DNA of 64,000 nt from Vibrio sp. Of7-15 (GTDB lineage Bacteria > Pseudomonadota > Gammaproteobacteria > Enterobacterales > Vibrionaceae). The notes under the pieces are model-generated. The model was not told where the DNA came from, ran no database searches, and saw nothing but the letters and a program-made list of their open reading frames with translations. Shown here one piece after another: positions 36,067-45,294 of this stretch. The first letter of the stretch is position 1. Every line of letters begins with the position of its first letter. The DNA lies in contig NZ_JAKRGH010000008.1 in NCBI RefSeq assembly GCF_022347565.1, forward strand, positions 62,001 to 126,000. The letters are read 5' to 3'. A program made the position numbers and the translations under genes.

Positions 36067-36168
36067 TTATAAATAAGTGGATATTATCACTTGAAGATAA
36101 AATATAAGGCTGATATGTTAAAAGAATGAAAACTATTTATTCAACTTCATTTCTTACAATTTCTTGGT

Positions 36169-36196
36169 GGCGCTCTTTCTTATAGAGCGGCACTGA
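36169..36196 (+). terminator. Terminator after sigZ / before trpS leader
   Basis: A CGCTCT/AGAGCG stem within GGCGCTCTTTCTTATAGAGC, followed a few bases later by a T-rich stretch. It either ends sigZ or acts as an attenuator in the trpS leader. Confidence 0.5.
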
Positions 36197-36202
36197 ATCT
36201 TT

Positions 36203-36238
36203 TTATTCAAACGCCGCCGGATGGCAGCGATTGAATAA
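36203..36238 (+). promoter_or_regulatory. Long hairpin in the trpS leader
   Basis: Outer arms TTATTCAA/TTGAATAA are perfect. The inner arms CGC-GCC/GGC-GCG pair with single mismatches around a GGAT loop, 36 bases in all. It ends 36 bases before the synthetase start. A control element for an alternative tryptophanyl-tRNA synthetase would be expected here, but I know no matching RNA family. Confidence 0.55.
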
Positions 36239-36273
36239 CGTAATATGTCTCCGGTGGTCTATTTAGGAGATAT

Positions 36274-37317
36274 ATGATGAAAACTTTTCCATTTACTGCA
36301 TCAGATAAAACCACTGTATCAAAAGAGAAAATCCTAACAGGGGATAGAGCCACAGGGCAGCTTCATCTTGGCCATTATATTGGCTCACTTCAGCAAAGAG
36401 TTCATTTACAAGAGAAGCATGATCAGACTATTTTAGTGGCAGACATGCAAGGCTTAACCGATAATGGAAATAATCCGCAGAAGGTCTCTTCTAACATTTT
36501 AAATGTGGTGGCCGACTATTTGGCTGTTGGCATCGATCCGATGAAAACGACAATTTGTTTACAATCGGCATTGCCCGCGTTGGCAGAACTTACCATGTTC
36601 TATTCTAATATAGTGTCTATTGCTCGGTTAGAAAGAAACCCGACCGTTAAAAATGAAATTCAAAATAAAGCGTTTGGTCGCTCTATTCCTGCGGGTTTTT
36701 TAACATACCCAATCAGTCAAGCTGCGGATATAACCGCTTTTAGAGCAACGTTAATCCCCGTTGGTGATGATCAGTTACCCATGTTGGAACAGAGCAATGA
36801 AATAGTAAGAAAAATGAATAATATAGCAAAAGAGAATATTTTAGTTGAATGTAAGCCACTATTGAGTCGAGTACCAAGATTACCAAGTACCGACGGTAAA
36901 AATAAAATGTCTAAATCCATGGGAAACACTATTCTACTTGATTCCACACCGAAAATAATATCTAAAGCGGTGAAGTCTATGTATACCGATCCTAATCACT
37001 TGAATATTGAAGATCCTGGCCAAGTTGAAGGTAACGTCGTGTTTACTTATCTTGATGCATTTCACTCTGATCAAAACTATGTTGAGCAATTAAAACAACA
37101 ATACCGTGATGGAGGATTAGGAGATGGCACAACGAAGAAAATATTAGAAGAGTGCTTACAAGATTTGTTGGAGCCAATACGTTCAAGGCGCACAGATTAT
37201 ATGTCTGATAAAGCACAGTTAATTGAAATAATAAAGGAAGGCACACTGAAAGCACGAGAAGAAACTGAGCAAGTAGTATCAGATGTTAAAAGCGCATTTG
37301 GGCTAGCTATATTTTAA
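36274..37317 (+). CDS. trpS: Tryptophanyl-tRNA synthetase (probable second copy)
   Basis: A 347-residue class I synthetase that charges tRNA-Trp. HIGH-type motif: GDRATGQLHLGHYIGSL; KMSKS motif: NKMSKSMGNT. The sequence follows the group common as a secondary TrpRS (ARLERNPTVKNEIQNK, SIPAGFLTYPISQAADITAF, VGDDQLPMLEQSNEIVRKMN). A few copies of this type give resistance to tryptophan analogues such as indolmycin. That, and the idea that a housekeeping copy exists elsewhere, are inference. AGGAG lies 5 bases before the ATG. The structured leader upstream suggests regulated expression. Confidence 0.95.
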   Translation: MMKTFPFTASDKTTVSKEKILTGDRATGQLHLGHYIGSLQQRVHLQEKHDQTILVADMQGLTDNGNNPQKVSSNILNVVADYLAVGIDPMKTTICLQSALPALAELTMFYSNIVSIARLERNPTVKNEIQNKAFGRSIPAGFLTYPISQAADITAFRATLIPVGDDQLPMLEQSNEIVRKMNNIAKENILVECKPLLSRVPRLPSTDGKNKMSKSMGNTILLDSTPKIISKAVKSMYTDPNHLNIEDPGQVEGNVVFTYLDAFHSDQNYVEQLKQQYRDGGLGDGTTKKILEECLQDLLEPIRSRRTDYMSDKAQLIEIIKEGTLKAREETEQVVSDVKSAFGLAIF

Positions 37318-37551
37318 AAATTACTTTCTCATATATAAGTTAGGCATTAAATACGATGCCTTTATATCTCTAGTGCACTATAATTTTATTGCGCTATATT
37401 AAATAGACACTCAGTCCAAAAAGTAAATTAAATAATAAAAATAACATTTAAATATGCCAAGATTTATCTAGTAAAAGATCAATAAGGAGATACTTATACA
37501 TTAAAAATTTCGCTTATTGATTTTGACTTTATTTTTATCAGTTAATAGGGG

Positions 37552-38091
37552 ATGTTTATGAATGATTATTATGACAAGCTAACAAGATTATTACATTGGA
37601 TTATGGCTGTGATTATTATTTATGCCACCCTTGCAGGCTATATAATGCATTTGGTTATTGAAAGTCACCCTCATCTATTTGATTTTCTGTCCGTATTGAA
37701 TATGTCACTAGCAACGGTTGGTTTCTTCTTATTTTTTATCAGAATAATATGGAAATTTAATCGACCTGATATACACAAACCAACGCCTGAAAGTACCATT
37801 CAGAAAGTCGCTTCAAAAATAGTGCATGTATTCTTGTATGCTTTTATGGCTATCGTGTTCATTAGTGGATTTCTGATGCTTAAAAATGATTACATGCTTT
37901 TTTGGCTAATCTCGATACCTAATCCAATTTCCGACCCTGAGATCAATGACATGTTCTTCATAGTACATCGTGTGAGTTGTGCTGGATTAACTCTGCTGGT
38001 TTTACTGCATGCCTGTGCAGCTTTACATCATCACTATGTCAGAAAAAATAATGTGTTATACCGAATGATAGGACCTACGTTATATTCCTAA
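37552..38091 (+). CDS. Cytochrome b561-family membrane protein
   Basis: A 179-residue di-haem cytochrome of the bacterial b561 (CybB) family with four membrane helices. It has the opening YYDKLTRLLHWIMAVIIIYATLAGY and the later His residues in HVFLYAFM and HRVSCAGLTLLVLLHACAALHHHYV that would ligate haem. It passes electrons between quinol and a periplasmic acceptor. It is monocistronic and AT-rich upstream. Confidence 0.88.
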   Translation: MFMNDYYDKLTRLLHWIMAVIIIYATLAGYIMHLVIESHPHLFDFLSVLNMSLATVGFFLFFIRIIWKFNRPDIHKPTPESTIQKVASKIVHVFLYAFMAIVFISGFLMLKNDYMLFWLISIPNPISDPEINDMFFIVHRVSCAGLTLLVLLHACAALHHHYVRKNNVLYRMIGPTLYS

Positions 38092-38110
38092 CTATTTGAA
38101 ACTAAGCTTC

Positions 38111-39016
38111 TTATTGGCATTGTTTCAATAACCACTGCTTAAAATATTCTATTGGATCGGAAGTGCGATGCTGAACTAAAAAATAACTCGCTTCAGAAGA
38201 AATAGGATCAAATGGCGATACTAATTTATTTTTTTCAAAATCATCCGCGACGAGAGCATACCTTGCCATGGCGACACCGACTCCAGCTTCCGCTGCTGCC
38301 ATGGCCATATCAGTTCGATTAAAAAAATGGCCGCGTTGACTATCAGCTTGTATTCCCACTTTTTTAAACCAAAAATGCCATTCAAAATCCTTTTTAACTT
38401 CTTGAAAGGGCATTGCATCGTGTAACAGTGTCACGTTATCCCATATGTCATGTTGAGTTTTATTGATCGCAGACTCCCAATCATAAAGTGCTTGATAGGT
38501 TGGGCTCATAACTGGAATTAACTTCTCTTGCATTAGCTCATGCGCATTAGGTGTATTTGATGGGCACTTTCCATAATCAATCACGAGATCAAAGCTTGTA
38601 TCTTGGTGATTAACTAATGCACCTTCAGCAAAAGTCTGGATTGAGATATCAGGGTAGAGCTGATAAAAACTCGGTAGGCGTGGAACTAACCACTTAAAAG
38701 CAAAAGAAGGAGTAAGCTTTAGCCTAACTTCACCTGAAACGGAGATATTTTGTTGTAGCTCTTCAATACATTGCTGAATATCTGAAAAACTACGATGAAC
38801 CACATGAAACAGTTGCTCACCAGATCGGGTGAGTGTAATCCCTCTGGAGTGTCTTTCAAATAATGTTAAGTTTAGTTGTTGTTCTAATAAGCGTATCTGC
38901 TGACTCACCGCACCCGTTGTAATGTGCAATTTTTGTGCAGCTTGAGTAAAACTGCCTAAACTTGCTGCCATTTCAAATGCCGTCAAACCAGATACATTTT
39001 TACCGCCAATTCGCAT
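38111..39016 (-). CDS. LysR-family transcriptional regulator (GcvA-like)
   Basis: A 301-residue LysR protein. The N-terminal helix-turn-helix is LTAFEMAASLGSFTQAAQKLHITTGAVSQQIRLLEQQLNLTLFERHSRGITLT, followed by a substrate-binding domain from about residue 95. The closest well-known relative type is GcvA. It diverges from a D-amino-acid dehydrogenase gene across 115 bases, the usual layout for a LysR protein and its target. The ligand is probably an amino acid or its product, by inference. Confidence 0.9.
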   Translation of the reverse strand: MRIGGKNVSGLTAFEMAASLGSFTQAAQKLHITTGAVSQQIRLLEQQLNLTLFERHSRGITLTRSGEQLFHVVHRSFSDIQQCIEELQQNISVSGEVRLKLTPSFAFKWLVPRLPSFYQLYPDISIQTFAEGALVNHQDTSFDLVIDYGKCPSNTPNAHELMQEKLIPVMSPTYQALYDWESAINKTQHDIWDNVTLLHDAMPFQEVKKDFEWHFWFKKVGIQADSQRGHFFNRTDMAMAAAEAGVGVAMARYALVADDFEKNKLVSPFDPISSEASYFLVQHRTSDPIEYFKQWLLKQCQ

Positions 39017-39131
39017 TCATCATTCCAGGGTATAGAAAATCTATACGCTTACATTAATAAATATCGATTGTTAATAACATGTAATTAATCCAAGCTTGTG
39101 AATACGACAACAAAAATAAACGGAATGTGTA

Positions 39132-40391
39132 ATGAATGTGATTGTTTTAGGCGGTGGAGTCATCGGTTTGACGTCAGCTTGGTATCTACGTCAGCAAGGG
39201 CACGATGTCACTGTGATTGATAGGCAAGCCCGGTGCGCAGATGAAACCAGTTATGCAAATGCCGGACAAATTTCTTACGGCTATTCGTCACCTTGGGCCG
39301 CTCCCGGTATTCCAAATAAAGCGGTTAAGTGGCTACTGCAGAAACACTCACCATTAAAAATTAAACCATCTGTTTCACCACAGCTATACATGTGGATGTC
39401 TCAAATGCTAATGAATTGTAATTTAGAGCGATATAGTATCAATAAAAGTCGCATGCTCCGTATTGCCAATTACAGCCGTGATTGCCTGGCAGAATTAAGA
39501 AGTAACTATCACTTATCTTATGAAGGACGCCAGAAAGGAACTTTACAAGTATTTCGCTCTGAACAACAAATTGAAGCGATACAAAAAGATCTCAAATTGT
39601 TGTCAGACAGTAATATCAACTTTCAACAAATTAATGCGAGCTCTTGTCTTGAGATCGAACCTGGCCTGAAAGAAGTAAAAGAAAAAATCATCGGTGGATT
39701 GCATTTGCCCGACGATGAAACAGGTGATTGCTATCAATTTTGCCAACAGTTGGCTACTTTGGCTGAAAGTGAAGGGGTAAAATTTACATTTAATACGAAC
39801 ATTACCAAACTAAATGTCGTTGATAATAAATTAGAGTCGGTTGAAACCTCTTCTGGGAAATTAAGAGCCGACGCATATGTTGTAGCACTAGGGAGCTTTT
39901 CATCTCAATTACTGCGTGAATTAGATCTAAAATCTCCTATCTACCCGGTAAAAGGGTATTCTTTGACTTTACCGATTATAAATTCAGACTTATCTCCGGT
40001 ATCGACTGTCATGGACGAAACCTATAAAGTGGCAATCACCCGATTTGATGATCGTATTAGGGTTGCTGGTACTGCTGAGCTGGCTGGTTTTAATACTGAA
40101 CTACCTCAAAAGCGTAAAGAAACCATCGCGATGGTAGTAAAAGATTTATTCCCAAAAGGGGGAGATCTAAATCGAGCAGAATTTTGGACTGGTCTAAGAC
40201 CAATGACACCCGACGGCACACCTATTATTGGTAAAACCCCCATTACTAATCTTTATACCAACAGTGGTCATGGAACATTGGGTTGGACAATGGCCTGCGG
40301 ATCAGCCAAGTTATTATCTGATATTGTTTCAAACAAACAAACCGATATAGATCCTGAGGGCCTAAACATCGGGAGATATTACGCAAGTTGA
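39132..40391 (+). CDS. dadA: D-amino acid dehydrogenase (FAD-dependent)
   Basis: A 419-residue FAD oxidoreductase that deaminates D-amino acids to 2-oxo acids and feeds electrons to the quinone pool. The FAD-binding motif is VIVLGGGVIGLTSAWYLRQQGHDVTVIDRQ, followed by the DadA-typical SYANAGQISYGYSSPWAAPGIP and the C-terminal GLRPMTPDGTPIIGKTPITNLYTNSGHGTLGWTMACGS. It diverges from the LysR gene, which probably controls it. Confidence 0.93.
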   Translation: MNVIVLGGGVIGLTSAWYLRQQGHDVTVIDRQARCADETSYANAGQISYGYSSPWAAPGIPNKAVKWLLQKHSPLKIKPSVSPQLYMWMSQMLMNCNLERYSINKSRMLRIANYSRDCLAELRSNYHLSYEGRQKGTLQVFRSEQQIEAIQKDLKLLSDSNINFQQINASSCLEIEPGLKEVKEKIIGGLHLPDDETGDCYQFCQQLATLAESEGVKFTFNTNITKLNVVDNKLESVETSSGKLRADAYVVALGSFSSQLLRELDLKSPIYPVKGYSLTLPIINSDLSPVSTVMDETYKVAITRFDDRIRVAGTAELAGFNTELPQKRKETIAMVVKDLFPKGGDLNRAEFWTGLRPMTPDGTPIIGKTPITNLYTNSGHGTLGWTMACGSAKLLSDIVSNKQTDIDPEGLNIGRYYAS

Positions 40392-40501
40392 AAATAGCAG
40401 CTGCTGTCATATACTAACGATAATCACGGAACATTGCTTAAGTTTTCCTAATCGATGATATGGGGTAGATAAAAGTAGCAACCCAAAAGTACGTTGTTAC
40501 T

Positions 40502-41569
40502 TTATCCCATTAGATTATTCATAATACCTGAACTAGGAATATGGCCTCGACCATAGCGGTATGCCGTTTCAGGTTTACTCCAGCGGCCCAAAACCATGAT
40601 CATTTCCAGACTGACGTTACCCGTATTCCATAAATCCTGAGTAGCACCAACACGAGTAGAGTGAGTACTGAACTTAGGTGTATTTGGAGGAAACATGTTT
40701 CCCACCAAAGAAAAAGCTCTATTATAGATATCGGCTAATCGTGAAGAAGAAAGTTTTGTATTGCGACTGTTCAGCTTATTGTGTTTATTAATTGAAGTGA
40801 AAAAATAACGCTCTCCATCTTCAAAATAACTTAGGCCAGACATCTCGATATAGCGCTGAAATAGTTTTATTACACTGTCACTTATTTCGGCTATATCTGG
40901 ATCACCACTGTGATTCGTTTTAGTAAACGGGATAGTCAGCAGATTCGCTTGAAAGTTGATATCATGCAGCTTGATATTTCTCAGTTCTGAGCCGCGTAAT
41001 AAGCAACAATAGGCCACCGATAAAATACAAGCGTCTCTTATATCCACTAATCTATCGCTATTTGATAACAATTTGACCAATAAATTCAAGTGCTTAATAT
41101 TAATTGGTGTTGCTTGTTTGATTTTTTCGCCACCAATTACTTTATCTTCAGTTAACCGCTTAAGCACATCATTAATGACGGGGTCATCACAAGGTTTTGG
41201 AAATCCTGCCTCAAAATGAATGGTGTTTATCGCCCATAAATCTGCTTTCAATGTATTTCTGTGACACTGTAACGCCCTGAATTTAAGATAACTCGTCACT
41301 ACTTGGTAGTTTGTAGGCAAGGAGGGAAGGTTATTTTCTTGGCAAAATAGATCAAAAGATCGCCAGTGCGATTGAAGTTTGGTCCAAGAACTATCACGAT
41401 AGCCACCTTTACGGGCCCAAAACTCATCCAAAAACTGGCGAGCAACAGAAATGATCTGTTCATTATTACTGTCTACGTTTGGATTATCTAAGATCTTTCT
41501 AAGATGTTGAGGTCGTAATTTACTTATATCGACGTTTTTTTGCTCTAAATAAGTAATACTTTTTGTCAT
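40502..41569 (-). CDS. Tyrosine recombinase (Cre-like catalytic spacing)
   Basis: A 355-residue site-specific recombinase. The N-terminal core-binding domain spans about 35-125 and the catalytic domain about 155-345. Visible active residues are R192 (CLLRGSELR), a Lys near 217, H303 and R306 (HSTR), W330 in place of the usual second His (LGRWS) and nucleophile Y339 nine residues later. W at the second-His position and the W-to-Y spacing match phage P1 Cre. An inverted repeat with 13-bp arms lies 52 bases upstream of its start. No phage or transfer genes are adjacent, so it may be an orphan or part of a small element whose edges I cannot see. Confidence 0.88.
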   Translation of the reverse strand: MTKSITYLEQKNVDISKLRPQHLRKILDNPNVDSNNEQIISVARQFLDEFWARKGGYRDSSWTKLQSHWRSFDLFCQENNLPSLPTNYQVVTSYLKFRALQCHRNTLKADLWAINTIHFEAGFPKPCDDPVINDVLKRLTEDKVIGGEKIKQATPINIKHLNLLVKLLSNSDRLVDIRDACILSVAYCCLLRGSELRNIKLHDINFQANLLTIPFTKTNHSGDPDIAEISDSVIKLFQRYIEMSGLSYFEDGERYFFTSINKHNKLNSRNTKLSSSRLADIYNRAFSLVGNMFPPNTPKFSTHSTRVGATQDLWNTGNVSLEMIMVLGRWSKPETAYRYGRGHIPSSGIMNNLMG

Positions 41570-41599
41570 TCGTTATATTTCCTTCACTTGAAGGGCTAA

Positions 41600-41612
41600 T
41601 TTTACAGTAAAA
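41600..41612. repeat. Short palindrome near recombinase gene
   Basis: TTTTACAGTAAAA, sharing the TTACAGT half-site found in both arms of the neighbouring 13-bp inverted repeat. It gives three such half-sites in 60 bases before the recombinase start. Confidence 0.45.
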
Positions 41613-41620
41613 CCGCTTAT

Positions 41621-41658
41621 TCTCAACTGTAATTAATGGAAATTCATTACAGTTGAGA
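41621..41658. repeat. 13-bp-armed inverted repeat, possible recombination or operator site
   Basis: Arms TCTCAACTGTAAT (41621-41633) and ATTACAGTTGAGA (41646-41658) are perfect, around a 12-base spacer. It lies directly upstream of a Cre-like recombinase gene. Arm length equals that of loxP, but the spacer is 12 rather than 8. There is no T-run on either strand, so a terminator is less likely. Confidence 0.65.
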
Positions 41659-41728
41659 TCCTATTTAGATCTATACGCTACTCATTGAAGATCTCTGTGT
41701 GTTTTGGTGATTGTTTATCAGATCAATA

Positions 41729-42457
41729 TTACCTGGAATGCTTTTTTAGTATCTCATCGTATATGCCGTTTTTCTTTATGGTTTCCAGTGCAGTTCGAAA
41801 CTTATTGACTACATCATCTGAGGTTTTAGCACCAAAAGCCATATACATCACATCACTGGTTTCATTGATTTTATAAACCTTACGAATTCGATCGGAAGAT
41901 AAATTGTTCTTATCCAAAAAGTAGTAACCAGAAAAATCAGAAATCGGCCATAAATCGATTCGGCCTTTGATCAGCATTTTCATCGCTTGTTCATGAGAGG
42001 GGACACGATGGAGGTTAGGGAAGTTATGACGTGAGAAAAAGTGTTCTTGTGCATCTCCAAGTGCAACGGCGATATGGTAATTTTTTGCGTCATTTAATTT
42101 ATCAATGGTAATGTCTTTTCTTTCATCAAGAGCAAAAAGGTAAAAATCAATACTGGCAATCACGCCAACCCATTTGTAATGAATCTCTCGTTCGGGTATC
42201 CGGCTAATACTGTAAATTAGAACGTTTTGTTCACGTTTGGCTTTATCTAAAGCACGTGACCATGGAAGAATTGATATTTCCGCTTCTATATTCAATTCTG
42301 CTAGAACCGCTTGTATAACTTCAGTACTGACTCCAACGATTTTACCGTTTTCTTGATAGTTATAAGGTGGGTATTGCTCCGTGACAATACTTAGTTCCTG
42401 AGCAAAAGTAGGTAACAATAGAATATAGGTAAGAAAAAAAACTAATTTTTTGCCCAA
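41729..42457 (-). CDS. Periplasmic solute-binding protein (amino acid ABC-type family)
   Basis: A 242-residue exported protein with a signal peptide (about 1-16, ending TFAQ). The type II binding fold begins LSIVTEQYPPYNYQENGKIVGVSTEVIQAVLAEL, the hallmark opening of SBP_bac_3 proteins. Later come ILPWSRALDKAKREQNVLIYSISRIPERE and the closing FRTALETIKKNGIYDEILKK. It has no transporter partners nearby, like the gene at 34504-35298. It may be a sensor or a scavenging protein. Confidence 0.82.
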   Translation of the reverse strand: MGKKLVFFLTYILLLPTFAQELSIVTEQYPPYNYQENGKIVGVSTEVIQAVLAELNIEAEISILPWSRALDKAKREQNVLIYSISRIPEREIHYKWVGVIASIDFYLFALDERKDITIDKLNDAKNYHIAVALGDAQEHFFSRHNFPNLHRVPSHEQAMKMLIKGRIDLWPISDFSGYYFLDKNNLSSDRIRKVYKINETSDVMYMAFGAKTSDDVVNKFRTALETIKKNGIYDEILKKHSR

Positions 42458-43326
42458 ATGACTTCCTTACCCTATCTATTTCATTGTATTTACAAAGTAT
42501 AGCCCATTTTTTTATCAAGCATGAAAATACGAGACACTGTCACTTTTAATATTTTACAGATCGAGATAGTACTTTTGTTAGCTTTTTATTTGATATTTTT
42601 CATATTAAAACTGTAGAGCATTAAAAATGGATACGGCAGATTGATATTAACCCAAACTCAACCTTAAATATTTTAACGTTAACGGTCAGGATATCTGATG
42701 ATGGAAAAGGGCACGAGATGATCGTATCGCTAGAAGCGAAGTACTTAAAAACATCTAACTATTTATATGGAGATTAGATTTCTTGATGTTGTGAGTGAGT
42801 TGATCACCACCATTTATGCAGGCACGCTTGTATGTGGGGAAGACTGTTAAGCAAATCGGATGTGAAAGATATTTTGAATAATAAGAGAAATTTTCAGAGA
42901 TAAGCCCATTATCAGTCCTAAAAATATAGAATATACGTTGCCGTCTTAAATTTGAGACAATCTTTGTATTTTTATTCTTTTGAGAGTTTAGTGTATGGGA
43001 GATATATACATACTGTAAAATTTAAATTCTGATGATATAGATATAAAAAAAAATAAACCGTAATCATTGTTATTCAGATTGAACATTGAAAGTTTAAATA
43101 TATTTATAACTTTCTATAGGCTTTATTTAATCAATTGAACAAGAAACATCAACAAAATAAATATGTTCGCCTTTAAGGTTATTAATATTTGGAAATAAAT
43201 TAAAATTTTTACTCTTATTCATAATACAATTACGATTTATATGGACATTTGTGTGATCTAGATCTATATTTAGGGCTCTATAAAATCATAGGCAAGGATG
43301 CATATATTTAATGATAAGAAGTATTT
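42458..43326. other. AT-rich 870-bp intergenic region
   Basis: No complete gene is visible. On the plus strand 42628-42777 is a 50-codon open frame without a start (reading INPNSTLNILTLTVRISDDGKG...), overlapped in another frame by a 27-codon frame at 42767-42850 (MEIRFLDVVSELITTIY...). Both look coding-like, so this may be a frameshifted gene remnant. The last 350 bases are very AT-rich and must hold the chemoreceptor promoter. Confidence 0.4.
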
Positions 43327-44955
43327 ATGACATTTTCTCTAAAAAATATATCCATCCGTAAACAGGTCTTATTACCTGTTGTTCTTTTGATCTTTGTATT
43401 GTTTGGCACGCTTTTCGTGACAAAAGTGAACCTAGATAAAGAACAAAAAGATATGGCACAAAATACGCATTCTTTGGTTTTTTATAAAGATACTCTTGCC
43501 AACATTGATGATAAAGTTTATCCGTTACGTATCAGTGCAGTATATGCTGTTTATGATGCCGAACGCCGAAAGCAATTTCAGTCTGAGTTAAACAGTGCAT
43601 CAAAAGAGATAAAAGAATATTTACAAGATTTAGAAAGCGTTCCTGATTTTCAATCGTCAGTAAATGCTGTGGAATCTGCAATTAACTCGTATGTCGATTA
43701 TTCTCGCCGTGCTGTGCCAATTTTAGATCAATACGATAGCGGAAAGCTTTCTGATAATGAATTTACTCGTTTTCTTGCAGACTATCGTGTAGTGGGTAAT
43801 AACATGGTTCAAGCGATCAATTCATTATCACAACGTGTTAATCAATTTGCCACTACAGACCTTGAATACAGCATCGCTCATAATGAGCAAGTGAAAACAA
43901 CAGCCACCTACATCATTTTAGCGGTATTTGTTGTCGCCATGATCACGGCGTGGTGGTTATCTGGCTTAATTGTGACACCAATTACGAAACTGCAAACAGT
44001 CATGCGCCAACTTGCTCAAGGTCACCTGAGCGTTCGTGCCGATCAAGATGGTGATAATGAAATCTCACAATTAAGTGGGGATGTGAATAAAACCGTCACT
44101 CAACTTCATGAAACGGTTGAAGCCCTAACGCGTATCAGTGAGGAAGTTGCATCGGCGTCCACTGAGCTTGCTTCTGTTATGACACAAGCGGAAGTTAATG
44201 CACATCAAGAACAAAATGAACTTGATCAGGTGGCTTCTGCGGTAACAGAACTTTCTTGTACGGCTGACAATGTTTCTGATAATGCCACTGCGGCAGATTC
44301 TACTGCGAAACAAGCGGATGAGCTTGCCAATGCCAGTTTAGATGTATTTTCAGAAGTGGATACTGCCAATGGCCAAATGTCGACTGCACTGAATGACGCC
44401 GCTCAAGTCGTGACACAATTGAAAGATCAATCAGAGCAAATTAACGCTGTTGTTGAAGTTATCCGTGGTGTTTCCGATCAAACTAATTTATTAGCTCTGA
44501 ATGCTGCCATTGAAGCTGCGCGTGCAGGGGAGTCGGGAAGAGGGTTTGCTGTTGTCGCCGATGAAGTAAGAATGCTTGCAGCACGAACTCAAGATTCAAC
44601 AGCAGAGATTCAAACCATTATTGAAGAGCTGCAACAAAAATCGGTATTAGCAAATCAAAGTATGCAAGAAAGTTTAACGATGTTAACGCGCACAGAAGAG
44701 CTAAGCCGACAAGCCAATGATTCTGTGATAGGCATTACTCAATCTGTTGCCAATATTAATGATATGAATACTCAAGTTGCGACGGCCGCAGAGCAACAGT
44801 CGCAGGTTACTCAAGACATTAACCGTAATATCAATACCATGTCTGAGCTAGTAAATCAGAATGTGACTGGGATTACACAAAGTGCCAGCGCAAGCAGTGA
44901 GCTATCTCAACTTGCTGAAAAACAAAAACAACAGCTCTCTTTCTTTAAACTGTAA
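43327..44955 (+). CDS. Methyl-accepting chemotaxis protein
   Basis: A 542-residue chemoreceptor. Membrane helices lie near 13-31 and 190-212 and flank a periplasmic helical-bundle sensor of about 155 residues. A HAMP domain follows (about 213-265). The cytoplasmic signalling domain has the hairpin tip [37 protein letters not shown] near 375-415. No C-terminal NWETF-type pentapeptide is present. The ligand is unknown. A strong terminator follows. Confidence 0.95.
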   Translation: MTFSLKNISIRKQVLLPVVLLIFVLFGTLFVTKVNLDKEQKDMAQNTHSLVFYKDTLANIDDKVYPLRISAVYAVYDAERRKQFQSELNSASKEIKEYLQDLESVPDFQSSVNAVESAINSYVDYSRRAVPILDQYDSGKLSDNEFTRFLADYRVVGNNMVQAINSLSQRVNQFATTDLEYSIAHNEQVKTTATYIILAVFVVAMITAWWLSGLIVTPITKLQTVMRQLAQGHLSVRADQDGDNEISQLSGDVNKTVTQLHETVEALTRISEEVASASTELASVMTQAEVNAHQEQNELDQVASAVTELSCTADNVSDNATAADSTAKQADELANASLDVFSEVDTANGQMSTALNDAAQVVTQLKDQSEQINAVVEVIRGVSDQTNLLALNAAIEAARAGESGRGFAVVADEVRMLAARTQDSTAEIQTIIEELQQKSVLANQSMQESLTMLTRTEELSRQANDSVIGITQSVANINDMNTQVATAAEQQSQVTQDINRNINTMSELVNQNVTGITQSASASSELSQLAEKQKQQLSFFKL

Positions 44956-44977
44956 TCAGTTTTAAAATCGGCTGAAC

Positions 44978-45016
44978 AATCCCTTATTTAGGTAACTGAA
45001 TAAGGGATTTTTTATT
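44978..45016 (+). terminator. Terminator after chemoreceptor gene
   Basis: A perfect 11-bp stem AATCCCTTATT/AATAAGGGATT, followed by TTTTATT. The next 278 bases before the pseudouridine synthase hold no other feature I can support. Confidence 0.9.
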
Positions 45017-45294
45017 GCTCTGATTAAAAATCACTATTCTTAAATAGTGTGAAAATACCCATCTAACCATATTCCGTTTTCTTTGGGAATGCGCTGCCTA
45101 CAGTGACTTTCTCTGATCATGCCAAGTTTTTCCATTAATCAGTTGCCCTGTTAAGTCATTGTTTTAATGATTTCGTTCATTTTCTTTCTTATAAATCGAT
45201 CAATAAATAAGATGGCATAGTGCTATCTCTTGTCTGACGGGGTAGAATCGCCATACTTTAACTGCTGCCCAGATGCTATGCTCTTTGCGGCACA

